Under the pieces are notes generated by a model. It made no database searches, was not told where the DNA came from, and saw only the letters and a program-made list of their open reading frames with translations. 64,000 nucleotides of DNA from Actinopolyspora xinjiangensis (GTDB lineage Bacteria > Actinomycetota > Actinomycetes > Mycobacteriales > Pseudonocardiaceae): positions 156,777 through 220,776 of the forward strand of contig NZ_FNJR01000011.1 in NCBI RefSeq assembly GCF_900104475.1, read 5' to 3'. Of this stretch, positions 15,976 through 24,727 are shown in pieces; position 1 is the first letter of the stretch, and each line of letters starts with the position of its first letter. A program made the translations under genes and the position numbers.

Positions 15976-18900
15976 GTGAGTGCGGCGGCACGACGGGCGA
16001 ACCGGGAGCAGGTCCAGGACACCCGAGCCGCGCGGAACAGGCCCGGTGGCGCGCGGCGCGCCTCGCTGCGCGACTGGCGCAACTGGCGGATTCCGGTCAA
16101 GCTCGGGGCCGTCGTGCTCGTTCCGGTGGTGTTCGTGCTCGCGCTCGGTGCCTTCCAGATTCAGCACGAGGTCTCGCAGGCCAACCGGTACGAGGAGATC
16201 AGCCGGCTCACCGAGGCGCGCGACAGCATCCAGCCCCTCCTGACCGGACTCCAGAGCGAGCGCACCAAGGCGGCGGAGCTGCTGGGAGGCGCTCCCGGCG
16301 CCCGCCAGGCATACCGGGAGCAGTACCAGAAGGTCACCGGTTCCGTGGAGCAGGCACCGCGGGTGCTGGACAACGTGCAGCGGTTCAGCCCGGTCACCTC
16401 CGCGCAGTTCGGGGAACTCCGCGAACAACTCGGCAAGCTGCGCGGGTTGCGCCAGGGAGTGATGACCGACTCGCTGGCGCCGGTCGAGGCGATCGGAACC
16501 TACAACGAGATCATCAGCTCGCTGCTGTCGATGGAGCGTGCCGTCATCAACACCATCGACGACTCGCGGCTCTACAGCACGATCAGCGCGCTGCACGAAC
16601 TCTCGCGCGCCGAGGACGAGATCCGGATCCAGCGTGCCCTGGTGGACGCCGCACTTCCCCGGAGCGACTTCACCCCGGCGCTCACCGACGCGCTCAACGA
16701 TTCCAGGGCGCGGCTGGACTCGCGCATAACCAGCTTCGAGTCGGTGGCCAACTCCGAACCCAGGCAGGCCAGGCAGGTCGTCAACAGCGAGGCCATGCGG
16801 CAGTGGCTGGACGTCGAGGACCAGCTCATGCGGGCGATCCGGGTCGAGGACGTGCACTCCTCGCTGACGCTGGACGAGTGGAACAGACTCTCCGACCAGC
16901 TGATCAGCCGCACCACCGAGGTGCGCTCGGGGCTGTCGAAGCAGTTCAACGAGCGCGCTTACTCGCTCTACGACGAGGCCAGCGACCGGGCGGGCATCAC
17001 CACCGTGATCCTGGTGGCCGGGCTGATCGTGGCCGCGGCCGTCATCATCGTGATGGGGCGCAACCTGCTCAAGTCCCTCGACCAGCTGCGGCGGGGCGCG
17101 CTGCACGCGGCCAACGAGCAGCTGCCCCGGGCCGTCCACCGCATCCGGCACGGCTCCTCCGAGTCCGAGGTGGAGGTCGACGCGGTGCCCGTCGACACCA
17201 CCGAGGAGGTCGGCCAGGTGGCGCGCGCGTTCGACGAGGTCAACCGGCAGGCGCTCTACCTGGCCTCGGAGCAGGCGAGCCTGCGGCGTGGTTACAGTGA
17301 CTCCTTCGTCAACGTCTCCCGCCGCAGCCAGAGCCTGTTGGAGCGGCAGCTGCGGCTGTTCGAGCAGCTCGAACACGACGAGGACGATCCGGACCAGCTG
17401 GCGACACTGTTCCGGCTCGACCACCTCGCCACGAGGATGCGCCGCAACAACGAGAACCTGATGGTGTTGTCCGGCAGTGACATGGCCCGGCGTTTCACCC
17501 AGCCGGTGCAGCTGTCCGACGTGCTCCGTGCGGCGATCTCCGAGATCGAGCACTACCCCCGAGTCGTGGTGCAGTCCCCGCCCTCGGCACGGCTGGTCGG
17601 TTACGCGGGCAGCGACCTGGTGCGGTTGATGGCCGAGCTGCTGGACAACGCCGCGAACTTCTCCTCGCCCGAGACTTCGGTCACCGTCTCCAGCCACCAG
17701 TCCGAGGACTCCTCGTTGACCATCGACGTGCTCGACGAGGGGATCGGCATGGGCGAGCAGGAGCTCGCCGAGGCCAACGAGCGGCTCGCCTCCTTCGACG
17801 AGTACGACCTGTCCACCTCACGCCGGATGGGGCTGCTGGTCATCGCCCGCTTGGCGGGCAGGCACGGTATAACCGTGCGGTTGCACGGCGGTGACGACGT
17901 CGACGGAATCCGGGCCACGGTCCGGATTCCACCCGACCTGGTCGTTCCCGAGGGGCCCGCGCAGTCCACCGCCCAGCGGACACCGGAGCCGAGCCCCTCC
18001 ACCATCGAGCAGCGGCTGTCCACCACGAAGCAGGACGACTCCGAGGCATTCGGCCCGGAACAGCCCCGCAACGGTACCGAGCAGCCGCCGAGCTCCCGCG
18101 TGAACGGTTCGAACCGGCGCCAGGTGCTGGAAGGCGGCCTGCCTCGCTTCGACCTGGGTGACCCGCCGTCGTTACCCACCCAGCAGCGTGGTGGCTCCCG
18201 CCCCGCAGGGACCCAGCCGCCCTCCGAGGGCGATGAGCGTTCCCGCGTGCCGGAGTCGGGGACGACACAACTTCCCCCGCCGGCTCCGACGCCTCCCGCC
18301 GCGCCGATCTCCTGGCCGGAGTCCCCGGACCAGGCCGAGCCCCATGATCAGCCGGAGCCTTCCGTCCAGCCGGACTCCCCGGCAGAGCCGGAACCCGCGC
18401 GCACCGCGGGCCCGGCGACCGACCCGGAACCGGAGGGGCGCTTCCGCGGTCTCTTCGAGCCGCCGGATGGCCAGGAGTACGTGGAGACCACCGAGGACGA
18501 CGAGGTGATCGGTGGTTCCATGTACTTCGACGGCTTCGCGTCGGAGGGCGGTCCGCAGCAGCGCTACTCCGACAGCGCACCGACCGTGGTTCACGCGATA
18601 GCTCCCGGGCACGAGAGCGCCGCGTCCGCCAGCGCCTCACCGCAGTGGTTCCACCCGTCGCCGGAGGACGCCTACCACCAGTCCGCCTCGCGGCAGAACG
18701 GTGTCACCGGTGAGTGGAGCTGGCCCGGCGAGGACGGGACGAACGGGCGAGGGGATTCCCCGGCGGCACCGCCCCGCCCCGACAGCGCCGAGCAGACCGC
18801 GCAGCACTCCAGAGTGGAGGAACACGGCCCCGCTTCGCAGGCCGGTCCGAGCGGTTTCACCGCTTCCGGGTTGCCGCGCCGCACGCCTCGTGGCCAGTCG

Positions 18901-19455
18901 AAGGGGGCGAACCACTCGGATCCACGGCAGGGCAGCGGCAGCACGAACTCCTCGGGGACGCGCGGTGGTCTCAGCTGGATGGAGGAGGCCGAGCTGCGGA
19001 AGTCCTCCGACGATCCCGCCGCCGATCCGAACGGCGGCGGGATTCCCGAAGAGGAGCAGCGGTCCGGGCAGTCGGCGACGGCAGCGCGGCGAACCGGTGC
19101 TCCCGGAGTCGAACCCAAGTACCAGCTCGACGGGCGAGCTCGACAGCAGCGGGACTCGTCGGGTTGGAGCACCCGATCGGAGTCGCCGGTGAACGAGTCC
19201 TCCGCGTGGAACTTCGCAACGGACCAGGCACAGCAGGAGGCCGACTCGGCTGCCGAGCCGCGGCCTTCGGAATACACCTCGGCAGGCTTACCCAGGCGAG
19301 TGCCCAAGCAGCACCTCGCACCGGGGAGTGTTCCGCCACCGAGCGGCGGGACGGGTGCCGGGGCGCAGAACACACCGGCGCCGGACGAGACGCGCGGCCG
19401 GTTGTCGAGTTTCCAGCAGGGTGTGCGTCGGGGCAGGCACAGCGCTGGGGAATAG
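15976..19455 (+). CDS. cvnA: CvnA-type sensor histidine kinase with nitrate-sensing domain
   Basis: A protein of 1159 residues. A transmembrane helix at about 40-60 (VKLGAVVLVPVVFVLALGA) leads into an extracytoplasmic nitrate/nitrite-sensing-type helical domain. A second helix (TVILVAGLIVAAAVIIVMG) near residue 345 is followed by HAMP, a dimerisation region with the conserved LFRLDHLATRMRRNNENL, and an ATPase domain (ELLDNAANFSSPET; DEGIGMGEQEL). The last roughly 480 residues are Pro/Ser/Glu-rich and look disordered, with short repeats of the type GLPRR. The GTG start has CGGGAG five bases upstream. It heads a four-gene conservon and probably signals through the roadblock protein and GTPase rather than a response regulator. 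Confidence 0.9.
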   Translation: MSAAARRANREQVQDTRAARNRPGGARRASLRDWRNWRIPVKLGAVVLVPVVFVLALGAFQIQHEVSQANRYEEISRLTEARDSIQPLLTGLQSERTKAAELLGGAPGARQAYREQYQKVTGSVEQAPRVLDNVQRFSPVTSAQFGELREQLGKLRGLRQGVMTDSLAPVEAIGTYNEIISSLLSMERAVINTIDDSRLYSTISALHELSRAEDEIRIQRALVDAALPRSDFTPALTDALNDSRARLDSRITSFESVANSEPRQARQVVNSEAMRQWLDVEDQLMRAIRVEDVHSSLTLDEWNRLSDQLISRTTEVRSGLSKQFNERAYSLYDEASDRAGITTVILVAGLIVAAAVIIVMGRNLLKSLDQLRRGALHAANEQLPRAVHRIRHGSSESEVEVDAVPVDTTEEVGQVARAFDEVNRQALYLASEQASLRRGYSDSFVNVSRRSQSLLERQLRLFEQLEHDEDDPDQLATLFRLDHLATRMRRNNENLMVLSGSDMARRFTQPVQLSDVLRAAISEIEHYPRVVVQSPPSARLVGYAGSDLVRLMAELLDNAANFSSPETSVTVSSHQSEDSSLTIDVLDEGIGMGEQELAEANERLASFDEYDLSTSRRMGLLVIARLAGRHGITVRLHGGDDVDGIRATVRIPPDLVVPEGPAQSTAQRTPEPSPSTIEQRLSTTKQDDSEAFGPEQPRNGTEQPPSSRVNGSNRRQVLEGGLPRFDLGDPPSLPTQQRGGSRPAGTQPPSEGDERSRVPESGTTQLPPPAPTPPAAPISWPESPDQAEPHDQPEPSVQPDSPAEPEPARTAGPATDPEPEGRFRGLFEPPDGQEYVETTEDDEVIGGSMYFDGFASEGGPQQRYSDSAPTVVHAIAPGHESAASASASPQWFHPSPEDAYHQSASRQNGVTGEWSWPGEDGTNGRGDSPAAPPRPDSAEQTAQHSRVEEHGPASQAGPSGFTASGLPRRTPRGQSKGANHSDPRQGSGSTNSSGTRGGLSWMEEAELRKSSDDPAADPNGGGIPEEEQRSGQSATAARRTGAPGVEPKYQLDGRARQQRDSSGWSTRSESPVNESSAWNFATDQAQQEADSAAEPRPSEYTSAGLPRRVPKQHLAPGSVPPPSGGTGAGAQNTPAPDETRGRLSSFQQGVRRGRHSAGE

Positions 19456-19515
19456 ATAGGTGGAGGCCAAGTTCCGCCCGCTCGGCCACCGCCGAACCAA
19501 GCAAAAGGAGGCGAC

Positions 19516-19956
19516 ATGTCATCTCAGCAGGCGAAGATCGACCAGTTCAATTGGTTGGTCACCGATTTCACCGAGCGCGTCAGCGGAGTAGCTCACGCGA
19601 TCGTGGTTTCGGCGGACGGACTGCTGTTGACGGCTTCGAACAAGCTGCCGCAGGACCGGGCCGAACAGCTCGCGGCGGTGGCTTCGGGCCTGTTAAGCCT
19701 CACCCAGGGCGCCGCTCGATGCTTCGAAGCGGGACAGGTCAAGGAGACCATAGTCGAGATGGACCGCGGCATGATGCTGCAGATGTCCATCAGTGACGGT
19801 TCCTGCCTGACCGTGCTGGCGGCACCGCAGTGCGACATGGGACTGATCGCCTACGAGATGGCGATGCTGGTCGAACGAGTCGGTCGAATTCTCACGCCCG
19901 AACTGCGTTCGCAGTTGCAGGGTGCTGACAACTCCGTTTCAGAGCAATTGGTGTGA
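19516..19956 (+). CDS. cvnB: Roadblock/LC7 protein CvnB
   Basis: A protein of 146 residues covering the roadblock/LC7 fold almost end to end (FNWLVTDFTERVSGVAHAIVVSADGLLL). In Streptomyces conservons such proteins bind the GTPase CvnD and modulate its nucleotide state. AAAGGAGG lies just upstream of the ATG. It is the second gene of the conservon, 60 bases after cvnA, and the order is canonical. Bacterial MglB is the best-studied relative. Confidence 0.93.
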   Translation: MSSQQAKIDQFNWLVTDFTERVSGVAHAIVVSADGLLLTASNKLPQDRAEQLAAVASGLLSLTQGAARCFEAGQVKETIVEMDRGMMLQMSISDGSCLTVLAAPQCDMGLIAYEMAMLVERVGRILTPELRSQLQGADNSVSEQLV

Positions 19957-19963
19957 GGCCACC

Positions 19964-20578
19964 ATGAGCAGGGATTCCGGCTATAACGAGCGTCGTTCCG
20001 GCGAGGTCGGGCGGTGGTACGGGCGGGATGAGGAGCAGGACGTCGACGAGGCCACCTTCGCCGACGTCTACAACGCGCTCAATTTCGGCAGCGGGCGTGG
20101 CCGGAGCAAGCGCAAGTCGGAGGAACCCCGGGAACCGCGCTCGCGGAGCACCGAGCGGAGTCGTTCCGAAGGCGCCCACACAGCGGAGTCGGCGAGCCGG
20201 GAGAGCGAACCGGCGGACCGAACCGAGCAGGGGGAGGACGCTCCAGCTGCCAGCATTCGTTCCTACGCGTGGACGGGGGGACGTACCAAGTCCAATGTGG
20301 AACTGGAGTTGGAGACACTGATTTCCACCAGCGCGCAGTACCGTCCGGGTACGCCGTTGCGGCAGGAGTACCACTCAGTGGTACAGCTGTGCGGTCAGCC
20401 CCGGTCGGTTGCCGAGATCGGGGCGCTGCTTGGTGTGCCGTTCGGTGTGGCCAAGGTCCTGCTGGCGGATATGGCCGAACAGGGTCTGGTCGATATCCAC
20501 CAGACCGTGACCGACAGCGGCAGTGAACCGCACATGATGTTGATGGAAAGGGTGTTGAGTGGACTCCGCCGGCTTTAA
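19964..20578 (+). CDS. cvnC: DUF742 protein CvnC
   Basis: A protein of 204 residues from the ATG at 19964. The first roughly 110 residues are charged and low-complexity (RSRSTERSRS). The DUF742 domain occupies the C-terminal half: SIRSYAWTGGRT, YHSVVQLCGQPRSVAEIGALLGVPFGVAKVLLADMAEQGLV, which is a winged-helix-like pattern. Its 3' end overlaps cvnD by 20 bases. DUF742 proteins link the sensor and GTPase modules of conservons, but their molecular role is not settled. Confidence 0.9.
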   Translation: MSRDSGYNERRSGEVGRWYGRDEEQDVDEATFADVYNALNFGSGRGRSKRKSEEPREPRSRSTERSRSEGAHTAESASRESEPADRTEQGEDAPAASIRSYAWTGGRTKSNVELELETLISTSAQYRPGTPLRQEYHSVVQLCGQPRSVAEIGALLGVPFGVAKVLLADMAEQGLVDIHQTVTDSGSEPHMMLMERVLSGLRRL

Positions 20579-21164
20579 GGCGCCCCAGCAGACCGGAAAA
20601 TCCTCCACCAGCTCGGCCAAGATCGTGGTCGCCGGTGGTTTCGGTGTGGGTAAGACGACCTTCGTCGGTTCGGTCTCCGAAATCGTTCCGCTCACCACGG
20701 AAGCGGTCATGACGGAGGCCAGCCAAGGGATCGACGACCTGGCCGCCACACCGGGCAAGAATTCCACGACCGTGGCGATGGACTTCGGCCGGTTGTCGCT
20801 GGATGCCGATCTGATCCTGTACCTGTTCGGCACTCCGGGGCAGCAGCGGTTCTGGTTCATGTGGGACGACCTGGTGCGCGGCGCGATCGGCGCCGTCGTG
20901 CTGGTGGACACCCGCAGGCTGGCCGACTGCTTCTCCGCGATCGACTTCTTCGAGGACCGCGGCACTCCCTACGTCATCGGGGTGAACTGCTTCGACGGCA
21001 AGTTGCAGCACAGCCTCGAAGAGGTGCGGGAGGCACTGGCGGTGGGGTCGGACGTTCCGCTGCTGAGCTGTGATGCCCGCGACCAGTCCTCCACCAAGGA
21101 GGCCCTGATCGCGCTGGTCCAGTACGCCATGAGCAAGTGGGCCGCTTCCGGCCGAAGCGCTTAG
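20559..21164 (+). CDS. cvnD: Small GTPase CvnD
   Basis: A protein of 201 residues of the Ras-like conservon GTPases. The P-loop is GGFGVGKTTFVGS near residue 25. The switch II-region motif is FGTPGQQRF, and the guanine-specificity segment is VNCFDG in place of the classical NKxD, as is usual in this family. The GTG start lies inside cvnC. It is the output or regulatory GTPase of the conservon. Confidence 0.93.
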   Translation: MDSAGFKAPQQTGKSSTSSAKIVVAGGFGVGKTTFVGSVSEIVPLTTEAVMTEASQGIDDLAATPGKNSTTVAMDFGRLSLDADLILYLFGTPGQQRFWFMWDDLVRGAIGAVVLVDTRRLADCFSAIDFFEDRGTPYVIGVNCFDGKLQHSLEEVREALAVGSDVPLLSCDARDQSSTKEALIALVQYAMSKWAASGRSA

Positions 21165-21269
21165 ACCTGTCTCCGTGCTTCCCCGGAGCTCTGATGCCGG
21201 CACGTGGGTCGGTGCCTTCGGCGGTGACCCGCGCGCCGGTATCCGAGCAGCCGTCCGGGCTGTTCCGAG

Positions 21270-21590
21270 CTATTCGTCCTGGCCGGTGCCGCCACCGTGA
21301 ACGAGTTCGTCGGCCTGTGCCAGGCCGGCATCCAGCGATCGCCGCTGCTCGGGTTCCAGTTCCTCCCGGAAGTCCGGGCCCGCCGCACGCACCAGCACCA
21401 TCAGCTTCTTGCCCATCCCCCTCGCCTGGGTCAGGCGCACGTCCTCGGCCGCCAGCATCTCCCGTGAGTCGTGGATCAGCTTGCGGTAGCGATGGTTGAT
21501 CTCGGCGTGCCGGTCCACGACTTCGAGTGCCTCGGCGAGTCGGGAGAGCCGGTCCGTCGGCACCCTGAGTCGGTACGGGTCCTGCTGCAC
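21270..21590 (-). CDS. Hypothetical protein, helical
   Basis: One hundred and six residues, mostly helical and charged (RLRVPTDRLSRLAEALEVVDRHAEINHRYRKLIHDS), with no membrane segment. The GTG start has only a weak AGGG upstream. It converges on cvnD. It looks like a genuine cytoplasmic protein from its even residue distribution, but no family is recognised. Confidence 0.55.
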   Translation of the reverse strand: MQQDPYRLRVPTDRLSRLAEALEVVDRHAEINHRYRKLIHDSREMLAAEDVRLTQARGMGKKLMVLVRAAGPDFREELEPEQRRSLDAGLAQADELVHGGGTGQDE

Positions 21591-22192
21591 ACCGAAACCC
21601 TAGTAGGCGCTCCCGGAGCCGCTGCCCGAGGGCTTGCCGTGCGGCGCTCCTCGGGATGGGGAGGATGAGATCCGAGGGTGACTTTTCCCACCGGGTCGAT
21701 CTTCGTCGGCGGGCGGTGCGAGCTGTGTCACGGATCTCTTCGTCGGTACGGGCTCGACCCCGGTCGTTACCGTGGCGGGGTGGCTATAGATCGGGCACGT
21801 CGTGCCAGACGCAGGCAGACCCGCCGCGTCGCCCACGCGCGGCGTACGGACGGCTCGGGGCAGACCGTTACCGGCGTCGACGGGTTGTTCGAGGCGGGCA
21901 GCAAGTACCGGCTGGAACGCGCAGAGTGGGTCGCCGTCGCCAAGGAGGACGACCGCGAGACCGGCGCCGGTCCGCTGGACCTCGCCTCGGGAAGGGTGCG
22001 GATGCGCCCGAGGAGCGGGGCGGGGAGTCGGAATCGGAAAAGTGAGTGACCGCGGCCTCTCGTGACTCGACAGGAGCTGCGGCCGGTCAGTAGGGTCGAA
22101 GTCGCGCCCCGCGCTCCCGGTGACCCCCAGGCCGGTTGAGCGCGGGGTGCCTTTCGATTGGACAGCAGCACTTGATCGGGTGGCTGGTTACC
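21591..22192. other. Intergenic region with uncertain small frame
   Basis: No secure gene. A plus-strand frame at 21678-22049 (GTG start) ends in VTGVDGLFEAGSKYRLERAEWVAVAKEDD, which reads like protein, but its first 60 residues are Arg-rich and the start has no ribosome site. It could be a decayed or short gene. An imperfect GC hairpin at about 22047-22088 (TGACCGCGGC with GCGGCCGGTCA) follows it. Confidence 0.3.
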
Positions 22193-22285
22193 GCACGTGA
22201 GTCGGGGCCTTGCCGTGTTGTGTGGCACTTCGAGTAGCGGTTTGCCACGTGCCCCGTTGCTTTGCGACGCATCCGACTCACGTGC
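22193..22285. repeat. Palindromic intergenic repeat, copy A
   Basis: A 93-base element bounded by a perfect 13-base inverted repeat, GCACGTGAGTCGG and CCGACTCACGTGC. Inside it is GAGTAGCG, and the right arm is preceded by TTTGCGACGCAT. A second copy with the same plan lies at 32521-32617. It has no coding potential. Confidence 0.65.
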
Positions 22286-22736
22286 CGGGCGCTGGATTCG
22301 CCGGTGCTGGACTCTCGCGATCGATGCGGGTTTCCACTGCGGGATCGTGGAGTTTTCCAGCGCCTTGTCGGGCGTGCCGTGGCGGACCCTCCCACTGGCT
22401 CTCACCGCGACCGGACCCGACATCGAGCAGGAGCTAGGCCACGTCGGGCCTTCCTCGCGAGAGCGCACGCGGGAGAAACCGTGCCCGGCGCGAACCGCGA
22501 GAGCCGGTGTTTCGGCGGTGGAGGCGCCGGAGAGGCCGGTCGTCGTTTCGAGTGTTCGGTTGTCCGGAAAGTGACTGTATGATCACCGACGGCGTGTTCG
22601 CGCTCCACCGAGAGTGCGGTTCTCCCACTGACAGTGTTCGTGTGGCGGGGCACGTCGCACTGTCGTGGGCTACACGCGGGAGTGAAGACCGGTGAGTGGC
22701 TCGTTCACCGGCTGCTGTTTCGGGGGAGAGCGGAAC
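22286..22736. other. Intergenic region upstream of the ESX accessory genes
   Basis: About 450 bases with no convincing gene. The part next to repeat copy A shares short blocks with the sequence after copy B (for example GCGACCGG and GAGCTAG), so the dispersed element may extend further than its inverted repeats. Promoter signals for the downstream operon presumably lie near 22550-22720. Confidence 0.35.
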
Positions 22737-23519
22737 GTGTTGGATCTGGATTCGCTGGAGTTCGCCGTGCTCGCGGAGGCGGCGGGGATCGACCGTGTTC
22801 CCACCGTCGCGGCCTACCGGAACTACGGGACGCCAGTGGACGACGTCGACGCCGAGTTCGAGGCGGCGGAGCGAAGATGCCGCGAGCGTGGGCTGCTCGA
22901 TCGTTCCGGCCGGCCGGATGATCGGGTCGCGGAGCTGCTGAGCCTGTATCAGCGGACTTCGGTGGAGTACGACCTGCGGTTCTCCGCTCAGCGAGGGACC
23001 GAGCTGCGTGCGGCGGTGTGCGGCGCGGGACGTGACGCGCTGCGAACCGTGGTCTCCGGGGACCGGGTTCGGCTGGATCGGATTTCGGCAGACCAGCTGA
23101 TTCCCGCCGCCATCGCGGTGTTGCCGGAGCACGAGCCGCTGCGCATGCGGCCGTTGAGCGTGGATTTGTCCGCGCTGCGCTCGGTGTATGCCGGAACGGA
23201 CGAGGAGACCGAGCCGGATCAGCGGGAGGTGGAGTCCCGGCTGCGCGCGCTGGGGGTGGACACGCGCGAGTTCCGGCAGATCACGGAGCTGCTGGCGGAG
23301 CCGAGGCTCGGTGTCGGTGAGCTCGGCGTGACCGCTTGGGGGAGGGGAGGCGCCGAGTCGCGCGGCGAGCAGACCGTGAAGTTGATCGACGTGGGTCGGG
23401 GCAGGATGGCCGTCTACAACGGTGGTGGGCGCCGGATGCTCTGCGGCGCCGATCCGGCGACGGTCGGCAGGGTGCTCGGTGAGGTGGCCGAGCGGGCCCG
23501 GTGGCGGCTGCGCGAGTGA
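22737..23519 (+). CDS. EspG-family ESX secretion-associated protein
   Basis: A protein of 260 residues from the GTG at 22737, chosen because GGGGAGAG lies just upstream and the family begins LDLDSLEFAVLAEAAGI. EspG proteins are cytosolic chaperones that bind the helical tip of PPE partners and keep them soluble for type VII secretion. Family features include the C-terminal YNGGGRRMLCGADPATVGRVLGEV. It opens a four-gene cluster ending in a PPE-like protein, the expected client. No ESX membrane core genes are nearby. Confidence 0.82.
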   Translation: MLDLDSLEFAVLAEAAGIDRVPTVAAYRNYGTPVDDVDAEFEAAERRCRERGLLDRSGRPDDRVAELLSLYQRTSVEYDLRFSAQRGTELRAAVCGAGRDALRTVVSGDRVRLDRISADQLIPAAIAVLPEHEPLRMRPLSVDLSALRSVYAGTDEETEPDQREVESRLRALGVDTREFRQITELLAEPRLGVGELGVTAWGRGGAESRGEQTVKLIDVGRGRMAVYNGGGRRMLCGADPATVGRVLGEVAERARWRLRE

Positions 23520-23681
23520 TCCTCGTCGCCGGTTTCGTTGCCGTCGCCTGTGCCGTTCCGATGCCGTGACAAGGGCCCATATCCCGGGGTTGGTTCGTGG
23601 GTTTTCGTCTATGGCCGCGTTCGGGTGCCGTGTTGTGCCATCGTGTGTCGTGCTGGTGATCGTGTTTTCGAGGAGGACGGG

Positions 23682-24113
23682 ATGACGCTGGGTGCCGGTG
23701 GTTGGATCGCCCAGGAGGCGGCCGCTTTCCAGCAGCGGACCGGTCGGGCGTTGGTGGCGACCCACGTGAACTCCGGGGGACAGGCGGAGTCGGCCGCCTA
23801 CTCGGTGGATCTGGAACGGATTCCGGGGCTGATCGAGAAGTACGAGCAGGCGCGGGACAAGCTGCGTGAGATCGACACTAAGGCTGGAGATCTTGTGCAG
23901 CTCGGGGAGGCCGGTGCGCCCGGCAACGACGAGGTGAGCCGACGAACGGCCAGGGACTTCGCGGCCAAGGCCGATGACGATCCGGGGGCGTTGTGGTGGG
24001 CGATCCGTGACGGGATCGAGCGGTTGACCGAGCAGATCGAGCAGCTCAAGGCTGCCAAGCGAGGTTACGAGGTCAGCGAGGAGCAGGCCACGCCCCGGGG
24101 TGTGGAGCTATGA
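23682..24113 (+). CDS. Hypothetical helical protein of ESX accessory cluster
   Basis: A protein of 143 residues from the ATG with AGGAGG six bases before it. Two long helical stretches (RIPGLIEKYEQARDKLREIDTKAG; IRDGIERLTEQIEQLKAAKRGYEV) suggest a helical hairpin like WXG100 or related ESX substrates, but no WxG motif is seen. Its stop overlaps the start of the lipoprotein gene by four bases. Proteins of this type are common between espG and DUF3558 genes in Pseudonocardiales. Confidence 0.65.
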   Translation: MTLGAGGWIAQEAAAFQQRTGRALVATHVNSGGQAESAAYSVDLERIPGLIEKYEQARDKLREIDTKAGDLVQLGEAGAPGNDEVSRRTARDFAAKADDDPGALWWAIRDGIERLTEQIEQLKAAKRGYEVSEEQATPRGVEL

Positions 24114-24694
24114 GGCCCCGGAGGTCGCGCGTAGGTGTGCTGGCTGCCGTGCTGTGCGTCGGTGTGCTGGCCGGGTGCGCCGCGCCGGGTGGTTCGGGAG
24201 GTGCTCCGACGAGCGGTGCTTCCTCCACCGAGAGCGCTACTCGTTCGGCGGAGTCCGGTGCCGCTATCGAGAATCCGAAGGATCTGGGGGCGGTCTCCAA
24301 TGCCTGCACGTTGTTGACCGGGCGGCAGTTGGGTGAGCTCGGAATGAACGCCGAGCCGACCTACAGAGAAGAAGCAATGCTCGGGATCAGGCCCTGCGAC
24401 TGGAGTGGCGACAGGTTCGCCTTCACGATCATTCCCGACACCAAGAGCGGTGGTATCGACGAGCTCTACGCGACCGACAACCACGGCAGGGGATACGAGC
24501 GAACCGAGGTCGCGGACTATCCGGCTGCCTGGGTTCGTCGGACCGATCTGACTTGTCGTGCCAAGGTGGGGGTTTCGGCGGATGCCAGTGTCGATGTTCA
24601 CTTCACGAGCTATCGGGAACCGGAACGAAGCCAGCCGTGCGAGAGCGCGAGCGAGATCGCCGCGATGGTGCTCAAGAACATTCCCGCCGCGTGA
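24110..24694 (+). CDS. DUF3558 lipoprotein
   Basis: A protein of 194 residues with a lipoprotein signal: basic start, hydrophobic VGVLAAVLCVGVLAGC, Cys at about residue 23, then a Ser/Thr/Gly linker. The rest matches the DUF3558 pattern of actinobacterial surface lipoproteins (ACTLLTGRQLGELG; RPCDWSGDRFAFTI), including paired cysteines that may form disulphides. It is exported and anchored to the membrane. DUF3558 genes often sit beside ESX accessory genes; their role is unknown. Confidence 0.82.
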   Translation: MRPRRSRVGVLAAVLCVGVLAGCAAPGGSGGAPTSGASSTESATRSAESGAAIENPKDLGAVSNACTLLTGRQLGELGMNAEPTYREEAMLGIRPCDWSGDRFAFTIIPDTKSGGIDELYATDNHGRGYERTEVADYPAAWVRRTDLTCRAKVGVSADASVDVHFTSYREPERSQPCESASEIAAMVLKNIPAA

Positions 24695-24727
24695 GCGCGT
24701 CGGTGGTTGTCACAGGGAGGTATTGCC

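Noticed and set aside
15760..17697. Minus-strand frame of 645 residues within cvnA
   Set aside because: Antisense shadow of the sensor kinase; His/Arg/Val-biased with no domains.
21678..22049. Possible small gene after the helical hypothetical gene
   Set aside because: Only its end looks protein-like, the start lacks a ribosome site and the first part is Arg-rich; noted under the intergenic entry.
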